From Camellia lanceoleosa (lineage: Eukaryota; Streptophyta; Magnoliopsida; Ericales; Theaceae), in the NCBI GenBank assembly GCA_025200525.1, contig CM045758.1, positions 7,064,580-7,128,579 on the forward strand: 64,000 nucleotides of DNA, read 5' to 3'. Of this stretch, positions 10,590-22,582 are shown in pieces. Each line of letters starts with the position of its first letter. Within the stretch, counting starts at the first letter, position 1. Made by a program: the position numbers and the translations under genes. The notes below the pieces were generated by a model. That model ran no database searches. It was not told the DNA's origin and saw nothing but the letters and a program-made list of their open reading frames with translations.

Positions 10590-13500
10590 CTATTCCAATA
10601 TCTCTCCGTCGGGGGATATCAACACTACTCCTGCACCTGCCCCCTGCCGGTTCGAGCTCCCATCAACAAAAAGTTGAAAGGAATCGCCGATGTAAATGCT
10701 GCAGGGTCTGAGCCTTTCCTTCCTTGGTTCTTTAGCCCTTGGCTGGACCTCTCCTTCCTTGTTTGGACATGGGTCACCTCGGCTCAACAGAGCCTGGTGT
10801 TCGACGTGTTCTGGCGAGAACTCGGCCACGAAGTCGGCCAGGACTTGGCCCTTAATTGGTGTTCTTGGCCTGAACTCCAGGTCGTATTGGCCCAAGGCTA
10901 CGGCCCATCTCGCTATTCTTCCAGTCAGGTCTCCTTGTTGCAACAAGGATTTCAATGGGTGCTCTGTTAGTACCACAATCTTGTAAGCCTGGAAGTAATG
11001 GTTCAACTTCTTTGAAGCCATTACCAAGGCCAGCATTAACCTCTCCAGTGGTAAATACCTTGTCTCCGCATCGGCCAAGGTTTTACTAACATAGTAAACA
11101 GCCTTCTGCTCCCCCTTCTCTTCTCGTACTATCACAGCACTTACTGCGTGCTCCGAAACTGCTAAGTACAAAAACAAATCCTCCCCAGGTTCAGGTGTTG
11201 AGAGGACTGGTGCCGTGGTTAGATACTTCTTTAGGTCGGCAAGTGCTGCCTCACATTCCTCTGTCCATAGAAAATCCGTCGCCTTTTTCACCAGATTGAA
11301 AAAGGGTTTACATTTGTCCGAACTTCGGCTTATAAACCTGTTTAGGGCTGCGGCCCTTCCAGTAAGCATTTGGACCTGTTTCACCGATGTTGGACTCTGT
11401 AATTCCAGGATTGCCTTGATCTGATCTGGGCTGGCTTCGATGCCCCTTCTAGTCACTAGGTACCCCAAGAACTTACTGGATCCGACCCCAAAAGCGCACT
11501 TCGATGCGTTGAGTCGGAGCCGATATGTTTTGAGTATGTTGAAGACCTCTGTCAGGTCGGCAAGATGATCCTTTGGCTCCTTGGTCTTCACGACCATGTC
11601 ATCAATGTAGACTTCTACTGTTCGTCCAATCAAGTGCTTGAACATCTTGGTTACCAACCTTTGGTAAGTCGCTCCTGCGTTTTTCAGCCCAAAAGGCATG
11701 ACTCTGTAACAGTACAGACCTTTTGGGGTGATAAACGCTGTCTTCTCCTCATCTGGGGGGTACATGGCTATCTGGTGATACCCCCTGTAAGCATCCAAGA
11801 AGCTCATCCTCCCATGGCCAGATGTGGTGTCTACTAGCTGGTCAATCTTCGGCAGAGGGAAGCTGTCTTTGGGACATGCTTTGTTCAAGTTTGTGAAATC
11901 TACGCAGACTCTCCACTTGCCATTTTTCTTCTTCACTACCACGGTGTTTGATAGCCATGTAGGGTAATTGGCTTCTCTGATGGCCCTGGCCTCCCGAAGT
12001 CTGTCCACCTCTTCTTCTACTGCCTCGACGTGCACCAACGTCGATCTTCTGGCCCGTTGTATCACAGGTTTAGCCGACCTGTCTATATTGAGTCTGTGAC
12101 ATGTGACCCCGGGGTCAATGCCAGGCATTTCATAAGGTGTCCAGGCGAACACCTCAATGTTCTTTCTCAAAAAGGCCTCCAGCTCCCTTTCCTCTTCTTC
12201 GGCTAACCCCGTGCCGAGAAGAAAGAACCGTTCCTCATCGCCCTCCTGGACGAGGATTTTCTTCAGTGCTTCTTCACTTTTCTCGGCCGGCTCCTTGCCG
12301 ACATCATCTAGGACCTTCATGTCCTCTTCTTCAATTTCTGCCTTCTCTGGTTCTCGAATGCTGCAGGTTAACTTCATTGCTGCCATGGAGCAATTTTTCG
12401 CCTGCAGCTGATCTTCTCTAACCTCTTCAATCCCATGTTCTGTCGGGAATCGTAGAAGTTGGTGCAATGTTGAGGGAACTTCCCCCATTGCATGCAACCA
12501 CGGCCTTCCCAGGATAATGTTGTAAGGCGAGGGCATGTCAATCACAACGAACTCCGTCTTGATCTTTTTCGTTCCAGCCTGTACATCCAAGACTGTTGCG
12601 CCTAATGGCCACGTCGGCGTTCCATTGAAGCCGACCATCGAGCTGTTTGACTGCTCCATGTCATCTGGGTGCAGGCCTAACTCCTTGTAGCATCTGACAT
12701 ACATGATGTCACAGGAGCTACCTTGATCAATCAAGATGTGTTTCACTTGGCACTCCCCAACCTGGAGGGATACTACCAAAGCATCATTGTGTGGGTGCTG
12801 GACCATATCTAGGTCGGCTTTTGTGAAGGCTATCATTGGGCCTTGGCACTCTCCAGGCCGAGGTCTTTTCAGTCCTACCTGGTTGACGTACTGTAGGTGT
12901 TTTACCCTCTGTGTCTCCCCTCTTATGTCGTTTTCACTCACCCTTGAATGGATCACATTAACCACCCGAGGTCCGCCTGCAGGTGGTTGCTGTGCTGGGG
13001 GAGGCGGGGCTGCTGGTGCTTGAGGCAACCGTGCCTGTTCTTCCCTTGTCTTGGCCTCATCCACAAGGTCTCTCAGATGGCCTTGCCTCACTAGATCTTC
13101 CAAATGTGCTTTAAGGGCTCTGCAACCCTGAGTTGGGTGCCCCTCCTCATTGTGGTAGGCACAACGCCTACCAAGGTTTCTTCCCATAAATTCTCCTGGA
13201 GCTCTTGCTGGCGCTCTGAAGTAGGGCTGATTCCGAATTTGGTCAAGGACTTTGTGGACTGGAATTCGGAACACCGTTGTCACTGCCTGCTTGGCCTTCA
13301 ACTCTGTCTCTTGTTTGCTGGGTCCATTGTTACCTCGGCCTCGCTTCGGCGAGCCGTGGTCTTTTTCTGGCTTCGTCTCCTTGTTCCCCGATGTATCTTC
13401 CTCGGCTCTGGCATACTTCTCTATTCTTGCCATGAGCTCTTCCATACTCTTCGGCAGTGTCTTTGCCAAAGACTTCCGCAGTGGGCAGTCATCCTTCAGG

Positions 13501-14066
13501 CCGTTCTTGAAAGACACGACCGCCACCTCCTGGTTGCATTCAAGTATACGATTGAACACCTCGTAGTACCTTTTTGCATAAGCCCTAAGGCTTTCATCTT
13601 TGCCGATCTTCAGAGCCATCAATGCATCCACCCTCAATGGCTGCAGTTTGTTTGTTATGAACCTAGCCACAAACATCTCGGCCAGGCCTTCCCAAGTCCT
13701 CACACTTCCCTTGGGCAACTTGTGGAACCAATCTGACGCAATCTCCCCGAAAGAAGAAGGGAACACTTTGCAGAGCAACGGCTCGTTCCCACTGTATAAT
13801 GCCATAGAATTCAAAAATAAACCAACATGGAAGTTAGGGTCGGACTTACCATCATAGATTTGGAACCTCGGCATGTTGAATCTTTTCGGCGCGACGAATT
13901 TGTCCAATTCCACCGAGAATGGTGTCTTTGGTATAACCGGGGAGGTTACTTCGACCTCGGCATTCTCTCGCTTCCTCTTGAGGTAATCTCTCAAGTCTTC
14001 CTTACTTCTCCCTGCAGCCCGGCTATCTACGGACTTCAACCTTTTCGGCGCACTACTCTCGGCCAC
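10590..14066 (-). pseudogene. gag-pol: Gag-protease-RT-RNase H polyprotein, Tat element B, 1158-codon open frame
   Basis: The longest open frame of the window. In order: basic region (1-60), Gag capsid (about 62-225; [26 protein letters not shown]), zinc-finger-like [14 protein letters not shown] (302-315), aspartic protease (ILIDQGSS at 444-451, IILGRPWL at 517-524), reverse transcriptase ([17 protein letters not shown]; catalytic YIDD at 820-823), and RNase H (about 960-1080) in which the usual FSDAS is replaced by LYLAVSEH, so it looks catalytically dead. The frame ends inside the archaeal-type RNase H ([12 protein letters not shown] near 1133-1144). The annotated start is GTG at 14066, which is only the first codon after an upstream in-frame TGA; the true gag start is further right. 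The protease reads DQG where related elements usually have DGG. Confidence 0.92.
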
Positions 14067-14643
14067 ATGTCAGCTCCTTTTTGACCCTTCCCCGTTGGAC
14101 ACATCGAAACACAATACCTGCCCCTGAACATGCCGATGTTCTTTGGGGTTTGCCTCCTTCGCGCGGTATGTCCCTCGGGACTCTTCTCTTCTTGGCTCTT
14201 CTCGGCCGACTTCCCTGGAAGGTCGATGAGAATGCCTTCCACTCCTCGTGTCTTTGAGGGCTTCGGGATTTCTTCGCCCCTCTTACGGGCGTTCTTTGCT
14301 AGCGATGGCGTGTCTACCATGGTATGGCATCTGCATGACGTTAGTTTGCATCATAAAGTTGACGACCGACTGAAGGTCTGCCAACTTGTTTGCCATCTCC
14401 TTTATCTCCTCATCCCTCCTCAAACACCTGTCTTTCTAGGTTTGCAGGCTATCTTCGTTGTAGTGCTTGCCCTGGTTCGCTTTCTTTAACGTGCCAACAT
14501 CCTGGCCAACGCCTCTCTCTGCGTGATTCTGATCACGGGTCTCTGCATTCTGATTATCCCCTTCAACGTCAAGGTCAATGGGCCTGCCACTCCCAGCAGG
14601 AGCGTCGTCCACAACCCTTTTCCTTCTGCACGTTATTGGCCAT
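14067..14643 (-). pseudogene. gag: N-terminal extension of Gag, Tat element B, interrupted by stops
   Basis: Same frame as the 1158-codon ORF, continuing upstream through TGA (14070-14072), TAA (14283-14285) and TAG (14436-14438). Between the stops it reads Gag-like charged sequence, for example KDRCLRRDEEIKEMANKLA, LADLQSVVNFMMQTN and REVGREEPRREESRG. The three stops are explicable as CGA to TGA, CAA to TAA and CAG to TAG. A plausible original ATG is at 14643-14641, 17 bp inside the primer site, but reaching the rest of the frame from it needs a frameshift near 14610. Coiled-coil-like heptads suggest a multimerisation role, which is inference. Confidence 0.7.
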
Positions 14644-14659
14644 CTGTTCTTCTTCCGTT

Positions 14660-14677
14660 CCCACAGACAGCGCCAAA
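14660..14677 (-). promoter_or_regulatory. tRNA primer-binding site of Tat element B
   Basis: The minus strand reads TGGCGCTGTCTGTGGG immediately inside the LTR end (CACACAG TT). TGGCGC..GTCTGTGGG sites are common in plant Tat elements. It fixes the 5' LTR as the right-hand one. Confidence 0.8.
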
Positions 14678-14678
14678 C

Positions 14679-15234
14679 TGTGTGAGTGCTTTTCCGATCA
14701 CACTGCCCTCCTTAGTGAATCAGCAGCAAAGCACAGGCAGAACAGATGGCACCCTGTAACCCTGCACAGAAAGAGAAGGCTCCGGCGGTGGTTCTTCCAC
14801 CCGGGGGCTCTCCGACGATCAAGTCAGCCTCTAGTCAATATAACTCAAGTGCAAAAAGTACTGCTCAAGACTACAAATTGCGTACCTTAGACCCGCCGGG
14901 GGTGCCTCTCTTTTATAGGTTTACAGTCTCCTAGTCCCATTAGAAGTCTCCTTCCTATGGACTCTCATTCCGTTAGGATTCTTCCGGATATATAGGGATA
15001 AACTCTACTGGAGTCTTATCCTTATCCATCCTGAAGTCTTCCATCGTTCTAGGACTCTTGTCCCTTATCCGGTTACTTCGAACTCCGATACCTTCGGAGC
15101 TAACCTCGGCAACACCGAGATAATCTCGGAAACTCCGAGATAACCTCGGCACAACTACCAGGACACATGGCACCTCGGCTGACACGTCGGCGTCACCTTG
15201 CCACGTGTTGGTACTCTGGAAATACATCCCCACA
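14679..15234 (-). repeat. 5' LTR of Tat element B (556 bp)
   Basis: On minus it begins TGTGGGGATGTATTTCC (15234) and ends CACACA (14679). It includes a TATA box and repeated CTCGG/CCGAG motifs (15100-15200). A nearby ORF at 14973-15233 is LTR sequence, not a gene. Confidence 0.85.
14907..14920 (-). promoter_or_regulatory. TATA box of Tat element B LTR
   Basis: The minus strand reads ACCTATAAAAGAGAGG, a canonical TATA box about 240 bp before the LTR end, as expected for the U3/R boundary. Confidence 0.65.
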
Positions 15235-15582
15235 ATAAATAATGATTTTATCTTAAAAATTAATTTATGAAAAAAGATAAGGTATATTGAGAGTAAATTA
15301 TAATCATAAATAATTTAATAGGAGGGTATTGAAAAATTAGGCATACTAAATAATTTTTTGAGTATGAATAGAATCTCCCATCTTGAGCCTACTTCGAAAA
15401 TACCTTCTTTTTTTTTTTTTGACGAAAGTTATGGCTACCTATGTTTTATTTATATTTTTTGCATTTATTATTTTTCACCGACCTTAATATGAATAAATTA
15501 TAAATACATCTCTTAAAATTAGTTTAAAATACAAATTATCTTTTGTGATTTTGAAAAGGAAAATGAGTGGGAGTACTAATTA

Positions 15583-15692
15583 GTACCACCACTAATGATG
15601 TGGTAGTGGGTCCCACCCACTGCCACAATGTTGTTGTGTTGTGTTTTTTTTTTTTTTTTTTAAAGTAGATGCCACATCATTAGTGGTTGCTT
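15583..15692. repeat. Short inverted repeat (MITE-like)
   Basis: ACCACCACTAATGATGTGG (15584 on) is mirrored by CCACATCATTAGTGGTTG (about 15672-15690), separated by about 65 bp that includes a poly-T run. Termini and target duplication were not resolved. The rest of 15235-15985 is AT-rich with no gene I can see. Confidence 0.6.
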
Positions 15693-15984
15693 TAGAGCAC
15701 CACTTTTAATGGTCTCTAACATTGCCCTTTTGAAAACTACTATAACTTATTGTCAAAAAATTTTATTTTTTAGAAAAAATTAAATTTTTAATTATTCTCC
15801 TATTACAACAATAAAATTATCAGGATTGTTAATTAAAATATATTTATGATATTATTAAAATTTGTTAATTGATTAACTTATTAATAAAGGCATCATTTGT
15901 TAAGCAATTGAAAATTTGAATGGACGAAATGAAATTTTAAAAATCACAAAAGATAATTTATATTGTAATAAAGAAGGAGGATCC

Positions 15985-16345
15985 CTTTCAGTCTAGATTT
16001 TGAATTGGAGGGCGTTGTTTGGACTCGTGAGGCTCACCACGAGCCCTGTTTCGATGATCCAAACCTTTCATTTTATTGGGCACTTCGTATATTTTATCCA
16101 CAAAAAATTAAGTTGATCCCATAAGTATAACTTGTTCACTTTTTTACTAAAAAAATAGATAACAATTATGTTTTTAAAAATAAATCAAATATTTTTTTAG
16201 TGACAAACGTAATAAATTGAATAAATTATAATTATCAGATTGATCTAATTTTTTTGTGTAGATGAAATAGAGAAGTGTCCGACAAAATGAATGATTTGAA
16301 TCATCGAAACAGAACCTGAAAATCAGGACTAGAGAGAATCTTAAT
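15985..16345. mobile_element. Foldback MITE family A, copy 1
   Basis: Two arms of about 150 bp in inverted orientation. The left arm has CCCTGTTTCGATGATCCAAA and the right arm read on the other strand has TTCTGTTTCGATGATTCAAA; both continue into CACTTC and an AAAAAATTA-GATC stretch. The same arms recur at 35930-36115, 40225-41258 and 41565-41885. No coding capacity. Confidence 0.75.
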
Positions 16346-17009
16346 TCTTTAATAAATTTCAAGAAATATATTTATAGTGTATTGTTAAAATATTAAGTTG
16401 AGCCTCAAAATCACACCAGTTTAAAAATGGTTGATATAAACTACGTTCATTTTTTTAAGAAAATGACTTCTCTCCTGTTTGCTTCAAAACTGGATGGTCC
16501 AGTCAATGATATGAGATTATGCCACCTCATTACGTTGTCCAATCTATGGTTTAGATTGATCCGCATGCTTCTAGCAAAAACATCACCCGTTTTGTCCCAG
16601 AGAAAGCGAACGGCATGCTTGACGTCGTCCCTCCCCTCAACAATGTAATAGCAAACAAGAAATACTTTGCATTAATTAAAAATGATTGATTGATATAAAC
16701 CAAAGTAGTTCCAAAAAACAACCAAAACATATATATTGAGCTATGAACGTGTATATATAAATTTCGAGCCTTCGTCTTCTAACTATGTGAGAGAAATATC
16801 AAATTGAAAATGGATCAAACAGCAATAGAGGAAGACAACATTACAACTGATACTACTGGTATTGAGAATCAGGATGGTTTCCAGGATGAAAATAGACAAG
16901 GACGGAACCAGGATTTCATTATCAGAAGGGCCAAAAAAAAATAATTTTTTTCACCATATACACAAAACAAACATGTATGTATAATATGATATATATAAAT
17001 ATAAATTAT
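16346..17009. other. AT-rich spacer with no confident gene
   Basis: Holds a 44-codon ORF (separate entry) and a 73-codon ORF at 16427-16648 with no recognisable motif. At about 16900 the string GGAACCAGGATTTC followed by AGGGGGCC-like sequence resembles a degenerate hAT terminal repeat. Confidence 0.4.
16810..16944 (+). CDS. Hypothetical 44-residue ORF
   Basis: ATG at 16810, reading MDQTAIEEDN at the start and ending RRAKKK-stop. It is acidic at the N-terminus and basic at the C-terminus. A TATATATAAATTT string lies about 55 bp upstream, so a short transcript is conceivable. The 3' third overlaps sequence resembling a hAT terminal repeat and the Copia LTR starts 65 bp later, so this may be the truncated first exon of a lost gene. 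I do not recognise it; chance is the most likely explanation. Confidence 0.2.
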   Translation: MDQTAIEEDNITTDTTGIENQDGFQDENRQGRNQDFIIRRAKKK

Positions 17010-17478
17010 TGTTAGAAATGGGCGCCCATGTGGCATGACCATTTAACATCTTGAACCTGATCCAAATGGGTTTTGAATTTGAATTCAAACCTATTTGGAT
17101 AACTACTCTGGATATATATCTATCATATCCTAATATGGATAGATGATATAGATATATGATATTATCTCTAGTAACTTATATGGTTAAAGGAGATAATTAG
17201 ATTATATATAGAGATATACAACGTATCATCTCTGGTTTTTTTTTCCTATATACAGTTTCTCCCATATACTGACTCTCTCCCATAAACAACAATCAATAAG
17301 CTATTTGCACTGTGATTTGTGTGGGTGATATTCACCACTGTAATATCACCCCACTGCTGGGTTGATTGACTAGATTCATGAAGCACTGATTTACCCACGA
17401 GATCCATCTGAGTTCAGAATATTTCAGAAAGGTATGACCTTAAATATTTTTATTCCGCTGCGTCATACTTTGTTTACA
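17010..17478 (+). repeat. 5' LTR of Copia element (469 bp)
   Basis: Starts TGTTAGAAATGGGCGCC and ends TTTGTTTACA, followed after two bases by the primer site. Its centre is rich in ATATAT strings, one of which (about 17190-17215) may serve as promoter. Confidence 0.8.
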
Positions 17479-17479
17479 T

Positions 17480-17491
17480 TGGTATCAGAGC
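17480..17491 (+). promoter_or_regulatory. Met-tRNA primer-binding site (Copia)
   Basis: TGGTATCAGAGC, the standard plant complement of initiator Met-tRNA, two bases after the LTR end. Confidence 0.9.
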
Positions 17492-17690
17492 CTCTAATGG
17501 ATATTTTCATGTTTCCATTAATCACGTGTATATTTTTTATATGTATATGTATACATTATATACATGAATGTTAGTAAAGAAAATAAAAAGAAAATCTATT
17601 TTATTAGATTAAGAACATAAATATTTTTTTTATGTTCTTTAAATGTCATTTTTAATGCCATAAATGTTTTTATTGTGAAAAATGGAGTCC

Positions 17691-17900
17691 GACAGTACAA
17701 AAATCGGACCAGAAAACACCCGGGAAGGCGGCGCGTGTGACTCACGCGCTGTGTGACGCCGCCCAGCAGCACCACGCGCCACCACGCGCCTTCACGCGCT
17801 GTCACGCGCTAGGCGCGATTCGCGCTCCCCACGCTTGGCCGTCCCCTTCCACGCCACATGGCGCCGCATGTCGCGCCAGCGCCGAGCTGGCTTGGCTGTA
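17691..17900. other. GC-rich block with repeated CACGCGC motifs in Copia leader
   Basis: An abrupt GC-rich island inside AT-rich DNA. CACGCGC or close variants occur about six times within 100 bp (17735-17820), and it ends with GGCGCGATTCGCGC. No stop-free gene frame with recognisable domains. It could be a leader segment of the Copia element or an older insertion. Confidence 0.5.
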
Positions 17901-19415
17901 AGGCTCTGTTTGTTTTCTTTTAAATTCTGAATCGCGTTAATTGGCCATAATTTATTCGTTATAGATTTGTTTTAAGCATGGTTGATACCATCAGACTCAG
18001 AATTAAATTTTGTATCTTGTGTAAAATTTTGAAAATTTTACGAAAATAAAAATATTTTTTATGTGTTAATAATTCATTTTTTATGCTTTAAAATGATTCT
18101 GGTATTGCATAAATAATTTTCTGGGGTTGAAATTTTTATTGTGGACTTCTGAAATATTTTACTATTTACTGGTATAATTGTTTCAGTTTATCAGTTTCTG
18201 GATTTTTTATTTCTAATTTTATGTGTGTTTATTAGTTATTTAAAATTCCAGAAAATTTCAGAAATATTCCAGAAAATTTCAGAATGATATACATTTTAAT
18301 TATGGCATAATCTGAATATTGTTTCAGTTTATCAATTTCTGGATTTTTTATTTCTAATTTTATGTGTGTTTATTAGTTATTTGAAATTCCAGAAAAATAC
18401 CAGAAAATTCCAGAAATTCCAAAAGTGATATACTTTCTGTTATGGCATAATTTGAATATTAAATACAGCATGTTGTTGTTTTTTGCCTAGAATTTCTAAA
18501 TTGTTGTAATAAGAATAGCATGATTAATTGTTTTTTATTTTAATTCCGTTATTAAATATAACATAGCATGTATTGATTGTGAATCTACATTATGATGCTG
18601 TTGTATGGAATTAAAATTTTTTATCATGCTTTTAAACATGCCATAATCAGTGGGAGGTTATTCGGTTGAGAGAAATCTTTGTAGATTAACTCCCGAAAAC
18701 CAATATTTTGCGCATAAATTAAATTAAATTTTGGATAATTGTCACCTGTGGCACAAGAGATGATTACGAGCTTAGCGGATTTTCGATCTTGCGACTTGTG
18801 TAATATTGTCACTATTTAATTTAGATTTTTGCGGCAAAATTATATTATGCTAATCAAATTAATCCTAATGCGAATTTCTCTCTAAATTAATTCAGCTTAT
18901 GGAAGTTAATTTGGTTGACCTAGACTTAGCAGAGATGTTCAAATGTGAACAAACTAATCCCATTCTTTAGATGAGCAAAAGTCTTGGAGACTTTAGGTCA
19001 AACCTTAATTGGCCAAAGTAAGGAAACATGACTCAAAGTCGCCGTGGTTTTGTTGCCTTGTTTGGCACAATAAAACTAATGTGTGCGCTATGGTTAGCGG
19101 CATGATACGTAGTTTTGGTTGGCGAGTTTTGGAGTTATGAAATTAGTAAGCCCTCAATAGATCTATATATGATCTTGACTATTGAGCTGCGTGGATTGAC
19201 TTTATAATTTGACTTGTAAATAATGTTACATCATTGGATGAAGTAACATTCAAGAGTCACGTCATTCAAGAAATGCGAGCTTAAATAAATTAGTCATTAA
19301 GTGTAAGACGAGTAGCCAAAATGAGCAGTGTTTTGCTCTCTACCCAATTATTGGGAGTGGATAGAGCAAAATTTCATGCACTATTATAGTGTGCATTGAA
19401 ATATCACATGAAGTT

Positions 19416-19535
19416 AAAAGATTAGCGCTTAGAAGCTGCAAAATCTATTAACACTAAGTGAAAAGATTAGCGCTTAGAAGCTGCAAAATCTATTAACACT
19501 AAGTGAAAAGATTAGCGCTTAGTGGCTGCAAAATC
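19416..19535. repeat. 45-bp triplication
   Basis: Three direct copies of a 45-bp unit beginning AAAAGATTAGCGCTTAGAAG; the third differs at the AGAAG position (AGTGG). It lies in the decayed Copia interior just before the solo LTR. Confidence 0.85.
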
Positions 19536-21884
19536 TATGAGCATTGCCAACTTGTCTAAGTCAGGACACGTACTGTAACAATCCCATTACATATAATGAT
19601 TAGTACTTGATTAATTAAGAGGATTTGAAATTTAATTGCCGAGTATTATAATTTATTTGGGATTTATGAGAATTGTGGAATCTGACTCGTATATGATTTT
19701 AATGAAGGTTTATTTTGGAATTAGAAATTAAGGGTCCAAATGGCTTAAGGGAGTAAAATTGAGAAGTTGAGCAATTTGATTCTAATTACGGACCCATTTG
19801 AGAGTTTAATTAAATATTCGATTCAGTTTAGTAAAATTGAGATTTGATTGATTAGGTCCTAATTGGAGTTGACTAAGTCATGAGGATTGAGAATTATGGT
19901 TATTATAAATTAAATTTAATTACGATGTGTCCTATTTGAATATATAATTTAATTGACGGAAACTTAGAGTCTGATCAGAAATTGAAGACCTAAATGATTT
20001 AAGAAACCAAAATTGAGGTTGGAAATAAGTTCGATTTATTATTTGGAGCCTTTTGGGAGTCTGATTAAAAATCTTAGTTGTACCGATAAATTTAAATATA
20101 ATTAATTAGGCTCTAATGGAAATCAATTAGATTAATTAAATTATGTGGGATTTATGATTAGTCATAATTAATTCAACGATGTGCTAATTGAAATTTATTA
20201 AGATTAAGTGTTGCTTAATTAAATAAATCCTAATCATAATTGAATATAGGATTAATAATAGATGTGGGTGTGCAAAGACACTTAGGTGGGTGTGTGCATG
20301 TGTTGTGTTGGAGGTGTTGCAAGAGTGCTTGTGTGCACGTGTAATGTGGAGACAGCACATGTTATATACATAAAAATATTAGTAGATGAATCCTTGTCTT
20401 GTTAAGAGATTGTGAATAAAGAAAAGGGGATAGCTTCATTCCTTGTCCTGTGCAAACCCTTGTGTAAAAGAGAAGAGCCGAGAGTGAGGGAGAGGAGTTC
20501 ATCTTTTGCTGGAAAAAGCTTGGGTTTAGGAGATCTAAATGGAGACAAAAAGAGGACTTAAGGAATCAAAAAGAAATTCATCCATGGGAGGTTAATGGTA
20601 AGAATTTTAACCTTGATTTTGTAGGATCTTGGTATTACACTTGAATTAAAGAGGAGTTTGGGTTCAATTTCTTATAATTTGGAAGAAATTAGAGAAACAT
20701 AGATGATGAAATTAAATTAGATTTAAGATTATGGAATAAATTTGAAAATTAGTTAGTTTGAGTTTGATTTTTATTTTCTTCATAAATTTGGATTTGCATG
20801 TAAATCTAATTTGAGGGTTTTTGTTTTATTCAAATTTAAATATGTTTTGGAAGCTCTATGATTATAATTTAAGGTTGGGTTGTACATGCAAATAAAATAA
20901 ATAAATAATTTTGATATAAACCTTGACATATATGAGATGTACATTTGCATACACCATGAGTTTTGGGGAAGAATTTGGGCCATGCAAGTTTATTATACAT
21001 TTGATTTTGAAGAAATGTTTGGGAGCCATGAGTTCATGAAATGTGGGTTTTGATTTTTATTTTTAACCCATGCATGCAACTAATGTAATTTAAGAATTTT
21101 GTTTAATTTAAATGCATTTTAGAACACCCATGTTATAAATTAAGTTTTTGGTTAAAAATTGAGTTAAGTTGAATTTCTAAGAAATTGATTTGTGTAATTC
21201 ATAATTAAGTTGATTTTGTTATTAATATAAAATTGGACATATTTGTATTGCATACATCATGGATTTTGAAAGATTTGGATTAATTCAATCTCATATTTTG
21301 AAGAGAAAAATGAAATGTTTTATAAACATCAAGTTTATGGAAAATTAGAATTAATCCTAATATTAGATAAAGTGTTGATTTTATAATTAGATTTTAATCC
21401 ATACTTGTAATTTGAGATTAAACACATTTTGGGACATCTATGGTTATGAATTAAGTTGAGATTAAGATTATGGAAGTTAGTTGGAGAATTTATAAGAATA
21501 TAAAACTAGTAATTTTGATGTCAATTCCATACATGTGAATAATTTTCTAAGGAATTTATGACTTTAATTTCATGCTTGGTAGGAAGGTAGAAAGGAGCTT
21601 GAAATCAATTTTATATAACTAAAAAGAAAATGAGAGATTGGAGCCATGTTAAATTTATGGAGTTCAATTTAGAGATTAATCACTTTGGATTTGGGATTTG
21701 GCTTGTTATGGAGGAAATGAATTAAAATCAAATTTGGCAATTGGGGCATGATTTTGAATAAATGTTTTAGCAATTTTGACTTTAATAAATGGTTCTCCAC
21801 ATTTGTATACTAAAGTACATGTTTTGAAGCTTTAAATATCAAATTGAACTTTAGTTGCAATTTTGGAATTTCAGAATTTTCGTT

Positions 21885-21990
21885 GTTCGCTCGAGCGAGG
21901 GAAGTCTCGCTCGAGCGTGAAAATCAAGCTCCTAGTAGTTTTTTAAATTTTACAGTTCGCTCGAGCGACCAAAGTGGCGCTCGAGTGAAG
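21885..21990. repeat. CGCTCGAGCG palindrome cluster in solo LTR
   Basis: Four GCTCGAG cores (CGCTCGAGCG or one-base variants) in about 100 bp. The same motif is amplified in the related LTR at 44915-45165. Confidence 0.75.
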
Positions 21991-22582
21991 ACCCCATTTT
22001 CAGCACATTTTGGAAGGTTGCATTTAGTTTATATTTTTATCCTCACCTCTTTTCAAAACATTCTAGACATGATTTGTGACTCAATAAAGATTAATAAGCT
22101 ACTAATCAACATAGATTAGTTAGTTAAAGAATGAATCATTGATCTTGGGGTAATTATTTAAGAAGCCAAGTAAAGGATCAATCTATTTGGAAAAGAAAGA
22201 CTTAGTAATGAATGAATGTGTGAAATAAGAACCCGATTTATTTAATTGAGAAAGAATAAACGTAGTAGAACTTCGGACTATAAAGACTAGAGACTTGAAA
22301 GGACAAGTTTGATCAAGGAAATAACATTATATTTCTATGTGTATATGTTATGTGCTTATGTAGGTCGTGCGCCATTGTCTGCCTGATTTATCTGATATGT
22401 CCAATCTGTCTGATTTGCTTCTGTAGCCCTCTGTGAGTAATAACTTTGTAAAGTTATGTTCAATATTATGTATTTTCAGTATACTATGATACGAAATGAT
22501 TGGTTCTTGAAAAGCTATGATATGTTGGAAATGAATGAATGAATGTCCAGATTTCTGAAAAGTATTTGTGGCACCCTTAGTT

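Larger units (their letters stand above)
7938..15234 (-). mobile_element. Tat-lineage Ty3/gypsy element B with dual RNase H, 3' LTR not in window
   Basis: Minus-strand element in the order 5' LTR (15234-14679), primer site (about 14675-14660), gag, protease, RT, RNase H, archaeal-type RNase H, integrase (ending 8955), then a 3' untranslated region with a 62-bp array. An extra RNase H between the RT-linked RNase H and integrase is diagnostic of the Tat lineage. No copy of the 556-bp LTR exists on the left: at 7937 the sequence switches to element A, so A probably inserted into B's 3' UTR and B's 3' LTR lies outside the window. The right-hand duplication candidate is ATAAA (15235-15239). Confidence 0.85.

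Noticed and set aside
13104..13736. 210-codon plus-strand ORF
   Set aside because: Antisense shadow of the Tat gag region, which has clear domains on the minus strand.
18660..18800. Possible Copia pre-integrase motif (DNCHLWHKR)
   Set aside because: Only nine residues match before a stop, and its distance from the LTR is too short; kept out of the annotation.
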